From Anaerolineaceae bacterium (GTDB lineage: Bacteria > Chloroflexota > Anaerolineae > Anaerolineales > Villigracilaceae), in NCBI GenBank assembly GCA_009772985.1, contig WOUS01000002.1, positions 248,001-312,000 on the forward strand: DNA of 64,000 nt. The letters are read 5' to 3'. Below the pieces are notes generated by a model. It saw nothing but the letters and a program-made list of their open reading frames with translations, searched no databases and had not been told where the DNA came from. Of the stretch, positions 31,139 through 40,293 are shown piece after piece (within the stretch, counting starts at the first letter, position 1; the number at the start of each line of letters is the position of its first letter). The translations under genes and the position numbers were made by a program.

Positions 31139-31210
31139 GCGGGCGTAGTTCAGTGGTAGAACGCATGCTTCCCAAGCATGATATCGTGGGTTCGAATCCC
31201 ATCGCCCGCT
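31139..31210 (+). tRNA. tRNA-Gly (anticodon CCC)
   Basis: 72 nt. Acceptor GCGGGCG/CGCCCGC, D-arm with AGTTCAGTGGTAGAAC, anticodon stem CATGC/GCATG with loop TTCCCAA (anticodon CCC), T-arm GTGGGTTCGAATCCCAT. CCA is not encoded. Confidence 0.95.
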
Positions 31211-31214
31211 CTGG

Positions 31215-31246
31215 AGCCCAGCCTTTTTGGCCGGGCTTTCTGTTTT
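31215..31246 (+). terminator. Terminator of tRNA-Gly
   Basis: AGCCCAGCC / GGCCGGGCT (one mismatch) with loop TTTTT, then TTCTGTTTT. Confidence 0.8.
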
Positions 31247-31260
31247 GTAAGGATAGTGAT

Positions 31261-31289
31261 ATGACAAAACGAGTCCCTCATGCTAGAAT
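31261..31289 (+). promoter_or_regulatory. Promoter of the GAF signalling operon
   Basis: ATGACA (31261-31266), 17-nt spacer, TAGAAT (31284-31289) with an extended -10 (TGC before it). CGGAGG follows before the first receiver gene. No other strong promoter was noticed in the 24 kb downstream. Confidence 0.55.
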
Positions 31290-31313
31290 CATTTATCGGA
31301 GGCACATCTCGAG

Positions 31314-31688
31314 ATGTCGAAAGCGACCGTTCTTTACGTTGAAGATAACGCCGACAACCGCACCCTGGTCCGGCGCGTTTTGGTAGCTGAGGGCTATGAA
31401 GTCATCGAGGCCAGTGATGCAACTGGCGCGCTGGAAACCATCCAGAAACAGCGTCCCGACCTGATCCTGATGGATATCAACATGCCCGACATGGATGGAT
31501 ACACGCTGACCATGCGGATCAAGACCATGCCGGGGATGCAATCCGTGCCGATCATTGCGCTGACGGCGAACGTGATGCGGGGGGACCGCGAAAAATCGCT
31601 CGAAGCCGGCTGCGACGGTTACATCCAAAAACCGATTGACATTGACACCATCTCTCAATATATCGAACGCTATTTAAGGAAGAGATAA
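31314..31688 (+). CDS. Stand-alone response-regulator receiver protein
   Basis: 124 residues, a single CheY-like receiver domain. Acidic pair in VLYVEDNADNR, phospho-acceptor Asp in LILMDINMPDMDG, switch Thr in ALTANVM, Lys in YIQKPID. With no output domain it should act by protein contact or as a phosphate shuttle, probably for the hybrid kinase encoded 17 kb downstream in the same run. First gene of the signalling cluster. Confidence 0.93.
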   Translation: MSKATVLYVEDNADNRTLVRRVLVAEGYEVIEASDATGALETIQKQRPDLILMDINMPDMDGYTLTMRIKTMPGMQSVPIIALTANVMRGDREKSLEAGCDGYIQKPIDIDTISQYIERYLRKR

Positions 31689-31689
31689 T

Positions 31690-32154
31690 ATGGCCGAACC
31701 TCGCGAACCCATTCAGGACCTGTCCAACGACACCCAGCCCCAGCACAAACCGTCCATCCCGCGGGACGCCACCGTGCTGGTCGTCGAGGACAACGTCTCG
31801 AATTTTGTCCTGATTGCCCGCATGTTGGGCTATCTGGGCATTCACTGCGAATGGAAAACGTCCGGCTACGAAGTGGTCGAGTACGCGGATACGCTGCCGC
31901 GGCTCGACCTGATCCTGATGGACATCCGCCTCCCCTACGAGGATGGCTATGGCGCGTTGAAGAAGATCCGCGCCGCCGAACGGCTCAAAGACATCCCCAT
32001 CGTGGCCGTCACCGCAGAGGCCAGCGTGGAGCAGATGGAAAAAGCGCGCGCCTCCGGTTTCGACGGGTTCCTGGGCAAACCGCTCGACCCGGACCGCTTC
32101 CCGGAGCAGATCCGCCGCATCCTGGTCGGGGAACAAGTCTGGGAAATGAGCTAG
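31690..32154 (+). CDS. Second stand-alone receiver protein
   Basis: 154 residues. After a short unstructured N-terminus (about 1-28) comes a receiver domain with VLVVEDNVSNF, phospho-acceptor Asp in LILMDIRLPYEDG, Thr in AVTAEAS and Lys in FLGKPLD. It begins one base after the preceding stop codon. As with its neighbour, no output domain is present. Confidence 0.92.
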   Translation: MAEPREPIQDLSNDTQPQHKPSIPRDATVLVVEDNVSNFVLIARMLGYLGIHCEWKTSGYEVVEYADTLPRLDLILMDIRLPYEDGYGALKKIRAAERLKDIPIVAVTAEASVEQMEKARASGFDGFLGKPLDPDRFPEQIRRILVGEQVWEMS

Positions 32155-32176
32155 CCACTGCACTCCGGACCTAAAG

Positions 32177-35100
32177 ATGAAAAATAACATGCCATCAAAA
32201 TTATCCTCCTCCGAACGACCATCTCGCGGGTCGCTTACCCTCCGCACCAAATTGATCCTGGGGAATATATTAATCACTTTCATAGCAATTACGGGGACTG
32301 GATACTACGCTTATCTCCGCGCACAACAAGCGAATACTTACCTGATTACTCAGATAGACGCAATTGTCCGGCAGCAAGCAGAAGATCAGCTGACTTCCAC
32401 GATCGCCAAACAAGCGATTGTGCTCAATAATTTTTTTACCACGGCAAGTGAGAATATTACAATAATTAATGCAACCGCCCAAAATCTGCTTTCTCAAGAG
32501 CTGATCCTCAATAATGGGATTTACTGGGATGCCACAGAATCATTGTCCCGCCTGCCAAACGGGAGTTGGGATAATTCAAACACAGATCTGGCATCTGTTT
32601 TTATTCCCGCCAAAACCGACCTTACAGACACGCTGACATCTGAATTAAACACGCTCAAACAATTGGATTTTGTCGTGCCCACATTCCTCGCGGCAAACCC
32701 AGACACGGTTGCTATTTATTTTGGCGGCACCTCCGGCGAAACTCTCTATTATCCCAACATTGACCTGGCGTCCATTGTGCCTCCAGATTTTGATGTGACC
32801 GGAAGGCCGTGGTTCGTAAAGGCCGCACCGGCACAAAATCCGGGACGTACCGCCGTGTGGTCAGATCCCTACCTCGATGCGGCTCTTCACGGGCTTGTGG
32901 TAACCAGCAGCGTTCCCGTTTACGATTCCAGCGGGAATTTCCGCGGCGTTGTTGCGATGGATATTCAGCTTAACAGAATTACAGATCTGGTAGCTAATAT
33001 CCACGTCGGCGAAACTGGCTACGCTTTCCTGGTTGATAAAAACGGACGATTGATCGCGATGCCGGATGCCGGATATAACGATCTCGGTATCACCCCAGCC
33101 ACAGTCCCGCTTGGTGAAGCGTTAGATCAGACGAAACTTGCCAATGTTCCTCCGGAATTTTTCGATTTGCTTGTTGATGTTGCCTCGGGAAATACCGGTT
33201 TGCAGACAATAACGCTTGGCGGTACTGAACGCTTTGTTGCCTATCACCCAATATCGGAAGCGGGCTATGGGTTGGTAATCATTGTTCCTTCCAAAGAGCT
33301 GCTCGCAGAATCTCTTCTGGCGAAAGAGCAGATCGCCCTGGCGACCAGAAATACGCTGACGCAAAGTATATTCCTGGCTGTGGGGACTATCTTGATCCTC
33401 ACCCTGCTCGCCACGCTGGGGATCAGCAATGGATTAACATTGCCACTCAGAATCTTGACCAAAACAGCCCAGGAGATCACAGACGGAAATCTTGCCGCGG
33501 AAATCAAGGTGCGCAGCCGAGACGAAATCGGAACTCTTGCCAAAACCCTGAACACGATGACATCAACGCTAAGAGAGAACATTCAATCTCTCGAACAGCG
33601 TGTTGATGAACGCACACGCCAGGTTCGAACCGCCGCCGAAATCGCCCAGGATATCTCCACCTCTTTCGTTCTCGACGATTTGCTCAAGAAAACCGTCAGT
33701 TTGATGGTCGAGCGATTCGGGTACTACCATGCCGGCATCTTCCTGCTCGACGAGACCGGCCGGTACGCGGTCTTGAGCGCCGCGCAGGGCCCCAGCGCCG
33801 CCCAGATGATGGCGCAGGCGCACCGTCTCGCGGTCGGCTCGCCGTCCATCATCGGCTGGGTAACGGCCAACAAGGAACCGCGCCTGGCATCCAACGTGGC
33901 CGAAGATCCCATCCACCTGAAGAATGAACTCCTGCCGGAAACACAGGCGGAGGTGGGCGTCCCCATTATGGCCGGGGGCCAGGTACTGGGGGCGCTGGAC
34001 GTGCAGAGCACGAGCGTGAATGCCTTCGACAACGACACCATCCTGATGCTCCAGGCGCTGGCGGGCCAGATTGCTGCCGCCATCAATAATGTGCGCACGC
34101 TGGAAGCCGCCCAGGTGAACCTCCAGGATGCCAGCGAGGTGTATCGCGTCAGTTACCAGATCACGCAAGCGCAGAACGAGGAAGACGTGTTCGAGGCAAC
34201 GCGCCGGGTGTTCGAGCGGACGCCATACACCGCCCTGTTCCTGATCGCAGAGAGCGGCGGAATGCGCGTGGCGGCCGCGCCGCAACTGTCTGCCTACAAA
34301 GGGCAGCCCGAATTGCCCGAGTGGTTGAGCGTCACACCTGCCAACCTGGCAACCCACCTCGCCTCCGGGATCCTGGTCGGCGAAGTGGGCGCCCTTGCCA
34401 CCCTGCCGGCTTCGCTCCTGCAAATGTTCGAGCACTTGAAACTCGCCAGCGTTGGGTTGATCCCGGTGATGCGCGGCGCCCGCCTGGAAGCCGTTCTCAT
34501 CCTGGGCAGCCGGGAGAAGGAAATACTCCTGCCGATCACGGTGCGGCCCTTTGCAAGCATCGCCGAACTGATCGCTTCGACCGCCGAACGGATGCGGGCT
34601 GAAAAGAACATCGAACAGCGGCTGGGCGAACTGGAGGCGATCACGGTCACCAGCCAGGCAATCTCGACCGCCAACAGCCTCGAGTCGCTGTACAAGATCC
34701 TGCACGAGCACACCCGCCAGAAAATGGGCGACATCAACTTCCTGATCGCCCTGTATGAACCGGCCACGGACTCGATCAGCGTCCCGTACCTGTATGAAAA
34801 AGGGGAAGACCTTACCAGCCTCGATGCGTTCCCGCTGGGCGAAGGCCTGACCTCGATCCTGATACGCACAAAACAGCCGCTCATGATCGTGGAGGACACC
34901 GAGCGCCGCGCCATCGCCCTCGGCGCAAAGGTGGTCGGCCAGCCGGCCAAATCCTGGCTGGGTACGCCCATGATCGTCTCAGGCAACGTACTGGGGGCGC
35001 TCATCGTGCAAGACCCCGAACACGAACTGGCATTCGATGAGAGCGATCTGCGTTTCATGACCACGCTCTCGGCCCAGGTGGCCGGAGCGGTCTACAACAC

Positions 35101-36313
35101 CCGCCTCCTGGAGGAGACGCGCAAGCGCGCCCTGCAACTGCAGACCGCGGCAGAGATTGCCCGCGATATTTCCGGCTCCCTGGAATTGAGCGAACTGCTG
35201 GCCGAAGCCGTGACGCTGATCCGCGAGCGGTTCAATTTCTATCACGCGGCCGTCTTCCTGGTGGATGCAGGCGGGAAGAATGTCGTTGTCCGCGAAGCGA
35301 CCGGGGAGGCGGGCGCGCAGATGAAACGCGCCGGCCACAAACTGAAGGTCGGCTCGAAATCCATCGTCGGCTACGTGACAGGCAGCGGCGAACCGCTGGT
35401 CGTCAACGACACGACCCGGGATGCCACCTACTACGCCAATCCGCTCCTGCCGGATACGCGCTCGGAAATCGCCATCCCGCTCAAAGTCGGCGCGCGCATC
35501 CTCGGCGCGCTGGACGTGCAAAGCGAAAGCCCCTATTCGTTCGCCGAAGAGGATGTCAACGTTTTGCGCATCCTGGCCGACCAGCTGGCCATCGCCGTCA
35601 TCAACTCGGAACTGTTCGCCGAAACGCAGGAACACTTGTCCCAGCACAGGCTGCTGCACCACGTCACCACCGCGGCCGCCTCGGGGGCCACGCTGGAGGA
35701 AGCGCTGAACAGCGCCGCGCAGGGGCTGCAGGTCACGCTGGGCGGGGACCGGGTGGCGATCCTGCTGGCGAACCGGGAAAAAAACGTCCTCGAGATCCGG
35801 GCCGTGGCGGGCTATTCCGAAGAGGTCAAACAGATCGAGGTGCCGTTCGGCGAGGGGATCACCGGCTGGGTGGCCGTCCACCAGCAACCGCAGCGCATTG
35901 ACGATGTCTTGAACGATCCGCGTTACATCCAGGCGGGCGCCAATGTCCGCTCGGAACTGGCAATCCCGATGATCTATCGCGGGGAAATTCTCGGCATTCT
36001 TAATGTGGAAAGCGACCAGCCTGCCGCCTACAGCGAAAACGACGAAGAACTTCTCGGCACGCTGGGAGGCAGTCTCGCCGCCATCATCGCCAATGCCCGC
36101 CTGCTCGAACAAATCCGCCGCCAGGTGGACCGCGAGCGGCTGCTTTATGAAGTGACGAGCAAAATCCGCCGCTCCTCCGATGTGCAGACCATCATGGCAA
36201 CCACCGCAAACGAACTGAGCAAGGCGCTCGGCGCCCGGCGCGCGCAGATCAGCATTGACGTAGGCGCCAAACAGAAGGATACTCCCGCTCAATCGGGGAA
36301 GGAAACCGGATGA
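32177..36313 (+). CDS. dCache-HAMP-multi-GAF membrane sensor without kinase
   Basis: 1378 residues. TM1 (about 25-45), a double-Cache extracellular domain (about 45-390, with YFGGTSGETLYYPNIDLA and the RPWFVKAAPAQNPGRTAVW ligand-pocket segment), TM2 (about 393-416), HAMP (about 418-470), then five GAF-like domains to about 1310 separated by ENARLLE-type signalling helices, the second degenerate. It ends in a short helix pair typical of a GAF start. No kinase, cyclase or methyl-accepting domain, so it must signal through partners. The 5' third (to about 33580) is clearly AT-richer than the rest, and its dCache-HAMP module is a paralogue of that at 44787. Confidence 0.88.
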   Translation: MKNNMPSKLSSSERPSRGSLTLRTKLILGNILITFIAITGTGYYAYLRAQQANTYLITQIDAIVRQQAEDQLTSTIAKQAIVLNNFFTTASENITIINATAQNLLSQELILNNGIYWDATESLSRLPNGSWDNSNTDLASVFIPAKTDLTDTLTSELNTLKQLDFVVPTFLAANPDTVAIYFGGTSGETLYYPNIDLASIVPPDFDVTGRPWFVKAAPAQNPGRTAVWSDPYLDAALHGLVVTSSVPVYDSSGNFRGVVAMDIQLNRITDLVANIHVGETGYAFLVDKNGRLIAMPDAGYNDLGITPATVPLGEALDQTKLANVPPEFFDLLVDVASGNTGLQTITLGGTERFVAYHPISEAGYGLVIIVPSKELLAESLLAKEQIALATRNTLTQSIFLAVGTILILTLLATLGISNGLTLPLRILTKTAQEITDGNLAAEIKVRSRDEIGTLAKTLNTMTSTLRENIQSLEQRVDERTRQVRTAAEIAQDISTSFVLDDLLKKTVSLMVERFGYYHAGIFLLDETGRYAVLSAAQGPSAAQMMAQAHRLAVGSPSIIGWVTANKEPRLASNVAEDPIHLKNELLPETQAEVGVPIMAGGQVLGALDVQSTSVNAFDNDTILMLQALAGQIAAAINNVRTLEAAQVNLQDASEVYRVSYQITQAQNEEDVFEATRRVFERTPYTALFLIAESGGMRVAAAPQLSAYKGQPELPEWLSVTPANLATHLASGILVGEVGALATLPASLLQMFEHLKLASVGLIPVMRGARLEAVLILGSREKEILLPITVRPFASIAELIASTAERMRAEKNIEQRLGELEAITVTSQAISTANSLESLYKILHEHTRQKMGDINFLIALYEPATDSISVPYLYEKGEDLTSLDAFPLGEGLTSILIRTKQPLMIVEDTERRAIALGAKVVGQPAKSWLGTPMIVSGNVLGALIVQDPEHELAFDESDLRFMTTLSAQVAGAVYNTRLLEETRKRALQLQTAAEIARDISGSLELSELLAEAVTLIRERFNFYHAAVFLVDAGGKNVVVREATGEAGAQMKRAGHKLKVGSKSIVGYVTGSGEPLVVNDTTRDATYYANPLLPDTRSEIAIPLKVGARILGALDVQSESPYSFAEEDVNVLRILADQLAIAVINSELFAETQEHLSQHRLLHHVTTAAASGATLEEALNSAAQGLQVTLGGDRVAILLANREKNVLEIRAVAGYSEEVKQIEVPFGEGITGWVAVHQQPQRIDDVLNDPRYIQAGANVRSELAIPMIYRGEILGILNVESDQPAAYSENDEELLGTLGGSLAAIIANARLLEQIRRQVDRERLLYEVTSKIRRSSDVQTIMATTANELSKALGARRAQISIDVGAKQKDTPAQSGKETG

Positions 36314-38241
36314 ACAAGCCACCCTCCAGCGCATCTCTCGCCGATCGCCTGCTTGCCAGGACAGGCGGCTTTTATATCCTGCTCGTGATCCTCCTGGGAC
36401 AACTGGCAACCAGCCCATTGGGAATTGTGGTTGCGAGCCAGTTAGTGGCAATGAATGCCGGATTGACGGCAGCACAATTGAACAAGACGGCGCTGGCCGC
36501 GGGCATACTCCTGCTGGTCCGCAACATGTTGCTGCTCGTCTATGCGTATTTCGCCAACCATGCGGCTTTCTCCCGCCTGGGCAAGTGGGCCAGGAGGATT
36601 CCCCTCGAGGGCGGGACGGATGAGGAATACCGGGCCTGGCGCCAGATCACATCCGTCCCCTGGCGATACGTCGGCATTTCGCTGGCTTCCCTGATGCTCT
36701 TCGTAATGCCGCCGACGCTGGCTTATCTCTTCTACGTCCTGGGCGGCAGCGTTGACCAACTCATCTACACACTCATCGCGATGTTTGTCGCCAGTTTGAG
36801 TATCGCCCTTCTCGAAGTGCTCCTCATCGAGGGCTTGATGAGAAACGCCCGCCGGGCGTTGTTGCCGCAGGGATTCGAGGCGCAGGTGGCCGGCGTGACC
36901 GGCATCCGCATGTTGACAAAGTTCCAGGTTGCCTTCTTTGCCCTCATCCTGGTCTCGATCCTGCTGGTGGCGCCCATCGGATATCACCAGACGACCACGG
37001 TGCTGTACGAGGAGATCGGTTCGCAAAAAGTCCTGTTCGACCTGCAGTCCCAATCCTTCATGGTGAGCGCATTTTCGCTCCTGCTCGGGTTTGGCCTTTC
37101 CTTCGCGCTGACACGCGCCATCTCGCAGCCGATCCGTCAGATGATCAGCACGTTCGGCAAAGTGGAACAGGGCGACCTGAAACAACGGCTCGTCGTCACA
37201 GCGACAGACGAAGTGGGCGAATTGTCCGTCTACTTCAATCGGATGATCTCCCGCCTCGATCAATTCCAATCCGAACTCGAGGCGCAGGTGACAGACCGGA
37301 CCGCGCAACTGCACGCCACCATTGAGGTCGGGCGCGTTGCCAGCAGCATCCTCCAACCCGACGAATTGATCACCCGCGTGGTCAACCTGATCACCGACCG
37401 CTTTGGTTATTACTATGCCGCCTTTTTCCTGCTCGATACAACCGGCCGCTGGGCGGAACTGAAAGACGCCACCGGCGAAGCCGGCAGGACGCTGAAATCG
37501 CAGGGACACCGTCTCGAGGTGGGCGGAAAGAGCATGGTCGGAGCAGCCATCTCCACCCGGCTGGCGCGCATCGCGCTGGATGTTGGCGCCGAGCCGGTAC
37601 GCTTCGAAAATCCCCTGCTGCCCGAGACGCGCTCCGAGATCGCCCTGCCGCTGCTCGTAGGCGACCGGGTGCTTGGCGCATTGGACGTGCAATCCAGGCA
37701 GGAAACCGCGTTCCGCTCGGAAGATATCGAGACCTTGCAGGGCATGGCGAACCAGGTTGCCATCGCCCTCGAAAACGCCCGCCTCTTCCAGGAAACCCAG
37801 CAAAGCCTGGACGAATTGCGCGCCGCGCATCGCCTGTACGTGACAGACGCCTGGGCCGAAACGGGGCGCGCAGGCGGCAAGTACGAGTATGTCGCCGGCA
37901 ACCTGCCGCTGGCTCAGGGCCAGGACAGCAAGGCCATCAGCGTCCCGTTGACGCTCCGGGAACAAATCATCGGCCAGCTGGATCTGGAGGGCAGCCAGGA
38001 GTGGACACAGGAAGAGCGCACACTGATCGAGGCGGTTGCCACGCAAGCCGCCCTGGCGCTCGAAAATGCCCGCCTGCTCGAGGAAAGCCAGCAACTGGCG
38101 CTGCGTGAGCGTCTCGCCGCCGAGATCATCGGCAAGATCTGGTCCTCCCCCAACGTGGATATCATCCTGCAAACCTCCGTCAAAGAACTCGGACGCGCCC
38201 TGCGCGCCGATGAAGCCACCATCGAGCTCAAGCCGGAATAA
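36310..38241 (+). CDS. Six-TM HAMP-GAF membrane protein without kinase
   Basis: 643 residues. About six transmembrane helices in residues 19-270, HAMP (about 275-325), coiled coil, a full GAF (about 335-495, FGYYYAAFFLLDTTGRWAEL to VAIALENARLF), a half-length GAF-like region (about 510-600) and a tail (EIIGKIWSSPNVDIILQTSV, then ELGRALRADEATIELKP). It overlaps the previous gene by 4 nt (ATGA). No enzymatic output domain. The membrane part resembles that of the next gene; its ligand is unknown. Confidence 0.87.
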   Translation: MNKPPSSASLADRLLARTGGFYILLVILLGQLATSPLGIVVASQLVAMNAGLTAAQLNKTALAAGILLLVRNMLLLVYAYFANHAAFSRLGKWARRIPLEGGTDEEYRAWRQITSVPWRYVGISLASLMLFVMPPTLAYLFYVLGGSVDQLIYTLIAMFVASLSIALLEVLLIEGLMRNARRALLPQGFEAQVAGVTGIRMLTKFQVAFFALILVSILLVAPIGYHQTTTVLYEEIGSQKVLFDLQSQSFMVSAFSLLLGFGLSFALTRAISQPIRQMISTFGKVEQGDLKQRLVVTATDEVGELSVYFNRMISRLDQFQSELEAQVTDRTAQLHATIEVGRVASSILQPDELITRVVNLITDRFGYYYAAFFLLDTTGRWAELKDATGEAGRTLKSQGHRLEVGGKSMVGAAISTRLARIALDVGAEPVRFENPLLPETRSEIALPLLVGDRVLGALDVQSRQETAFRSEDIETLQGMANQVAIALENARLFQETQQSLDELRAAHRLYVTDAWAETGRAGGKYEYVAGNLPLAQGQDSKAISVPLTLREQIIGQLDLEGSQEWTQEERTLIEAVATQAALALENARLLEESQQLALRERLAAEIIGKIWSSPNVDIILQTSVKELGRALRADEATIELKPE

Positions 38242-38264
38242 GCCGCGCATTCAGGAGTTCTCCT

Positions 38265-40289
38265 GTGAATATTGCAGATACAAACCGCACACGAAACGAG
38301 CGCAGACTGGCGCGCTGGGGAGGAAGTTACATCCTGCGCATGCAGTCATTGACCCAATTGATCTCCTTCGGCGCGGCCGTGGTCGGGATCGTGTATATCC
38401 TCGCGGCCGCCAACCTGAACGCGAACCAGACCCTGTTATTGTTTGTGAGCGTCTTTTTCTTCGTCGGCCTCGTCAACGCACTCCTCCCGGCTTTTACCGC
38501 AATGGCGAGCGTCCACGCCCGCCGGCGGCTCGACGCAATCTTCAAGAACAAGCCGCTGCCCCCTGAAATGGACGAGACGGAACTCCAGGTGCGCGCATGG
38601 CAGGAGGTCATCGGGCTGCCCGGGAATTATGCCATTGCGGAACTTTTCACCGCCTATATTCTGGTTGTGATCCCGGCGGTGCTTGCCATGCGCTGGGCAG
38701 GCGGCGTGACGGTCAACCAGGCCATCCACATCGCGATTGGCGGCCTGCTATCCGGAACCGGCGTGGTGGTGCGGAACACCCTGTTCCTCGACCACATGCT
38801 CAGCCCGGTCCGCAGCGCCCTCCTGCCCGCGGACCCCCGGCAGCAAATGATCGAAACCAGGTTCCGGGCGGCCCCGCGCATGATGATCGTGATCGGGTCG
38901 CTCATCGTCACAACCATCGTGATGCTTGGCCTGCTCGGATACCAGAAATTGCTCAACGCCGCCCAGCCGGGAGCAGACATCGCACAACTAACGGCCCGGT
39001 TTGGGAACGAAGCGATTCTCATCGGGCTGTTGACCTTGATCGGAGGAATGGCGCTGGCGCGGCAGTTATCCCAGGCGGTTTCCAGGCCGGTGGACGAATT
39101 GACCCGCACGATGGACGCATTCCAGGGCGGGGACCACTCGCTCCGGGCTGCCATCCTCTCGTCAGACGAAACGGCGCAATTGACGATCCGCCTGAACCAG
39201 ATGCTCGACGAACTCCAGAAAGCAAGGACCGGCCTGGAACGTCAGGTGGAGGACCGAACCGCCGAGTTGACCCATCGAACCCTCCAACTCCAGGCATCCA
39301 CCCAGGTGGCACGCGAGGCCGCCGCTTTCCAGGACGTCAATACGCTGCTCGCGCGGACCGTTGACCTGGTCGCGCAACGGTTCAACTTTTACCACGCCGG
39401 CATTTTCCTGCTGGACGAAAACGGCGATTACGTGACCCTGCATGCCGCCTCCTCGGAGGGCGGAAAAAAGATGCTCAAGCACGGCCACAGACTCACGGTC
39501 GGGCAGCAGGGCATCGTTGGCGCCGTCGCCTACGAGAACCGCGTCCGCGTGGCAACCGACGTAAATGCCGACCCTTCCTTCTTCAAGAACCCGGACCTGC
39601 CGCTCACCCTCTCCGAGGCGGCATTCCCGCTCACGATCCGCGGGGAAGTGATTGGCGTGCTGGACATCCAATCTTCTTCGCCTGGTCCATTCTCGCAAAG
39701 CGACATCGAACTGCTCCAATCCCTGGCCGACCAGATTGCGCTGGCGATCCAGAATGCCCGCCTGATCGCCGAAGCCCGCGACGCCCTTCACCGGCTGGAA
39801 ACCGTCAGCGCGGAAGGCGTGCGCCGCGCCTGGGGCGAACGAGGAAGCCAGCGAAAACAGGGGTATCGCTACACCCCAACAGGCCTCGGCCCCCTCGCCC
39901 AACCTGCCGAAGCAGCCCCGACCGACAGCCACAACCGGATCAACATTCCCATTTCGCTGCGCGGCCAGAGGATCGGCAGCATCGCCCTCAACCGCAAGGA
40001 CGACACAATCTGGAACGAGGCGGACCGCTCCCTGGCCATCGAAGTCGCCAACCAGATCGGGCTGGCGCTCGAAAACGCCCGCCTGCTGGACGATGCCCAG
40101 CGCCGCGCCGCGCAGGAGCAAACCATCAGCGAACTCGCCTCCAGCCTCAGCCGCACGCTCGACCCCGACGCGCTCCTCCAGACCGCCGTGAAAGAACTGC
40201 ACCGCCTGCCCAACGTGGAGGAAGTGTCGGTTTTCATCGGCCCACCGGAATCGCCTTCTTCGGAAGAACCTGCGCCAGACAAAGGATAG
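38265..40289 (+). CDS. Six-TM HAMP-GAF membrane protein without kinase
   Basis: 674 residues, GTG start with AGGAG 7 nt upstream. Membrane region (about 25-275), HAMP (about 280-330), full GAF (about 345-500), a half GAF-like segment (RINIPISLRGQRIGSIALNR to VANQIGLALENARLL) and a tail (SLSRTLDPDALLQTAVKELH). Same plan as the previous gene, from which it probably arose by duplication. No kinase domain. Confidence 0.87.
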   Translation: MNIADTNRTRNERRLARWGGSYILRMQSLTQLISFGAAVVGIVYILAAANLNANQTLLLFVSVFFFVGLVNALLPAFTAMASVHARRRLDAIFKNKPLPPEMDETELQVRAWQEVIGLPGNYAIAELFTAYILVVIPAVLAMRWAGGVTVNQAIHIAIGGLLSGTGVVVRNTLFLDHMLSPVRSALLPADPRQQMIETRFRAAPRMMIVIGSLIVTTIVMLGLLGYQKLLNAAQPGADIAQLTARFGNEAILIGLLTLIGGMALARQLSQAVSRPVDELTRTMDAFQGGDHSLRAAILSSDETAQLTIRLNQMLDELQKARTGLERQVEDRTAELTHRTLQLQASTQVAREAAAFQDVNTLLARTVDLVAQRFNFYHAGIFLLDENGDYVTLHAASSEGGKKMLKHGHRLTVGQQGIVGAVAYENRVRVATDVNADPSFFKNPDLPLTLSEAAFPLTIRGEVIGVLDIQSSSPGPFSQSDIELLQSLADQIALAIQNARLIAEARDALHRLETVSAEGVRRAWGERGSQRKQGYRYTPTGLGPLAQPAEAAPTDSHNRINIPISLRGQRIGSIALNRKDDTIWNEADRSLAIEVANQIGLALENARLLDDAQRRAAQEQTISELASSLSRTLDPDALLQTAVKELHRLPNVEEVSVFIGPPESPSSEEPAPDKG

Positions 40290-40293
40290 CCGC

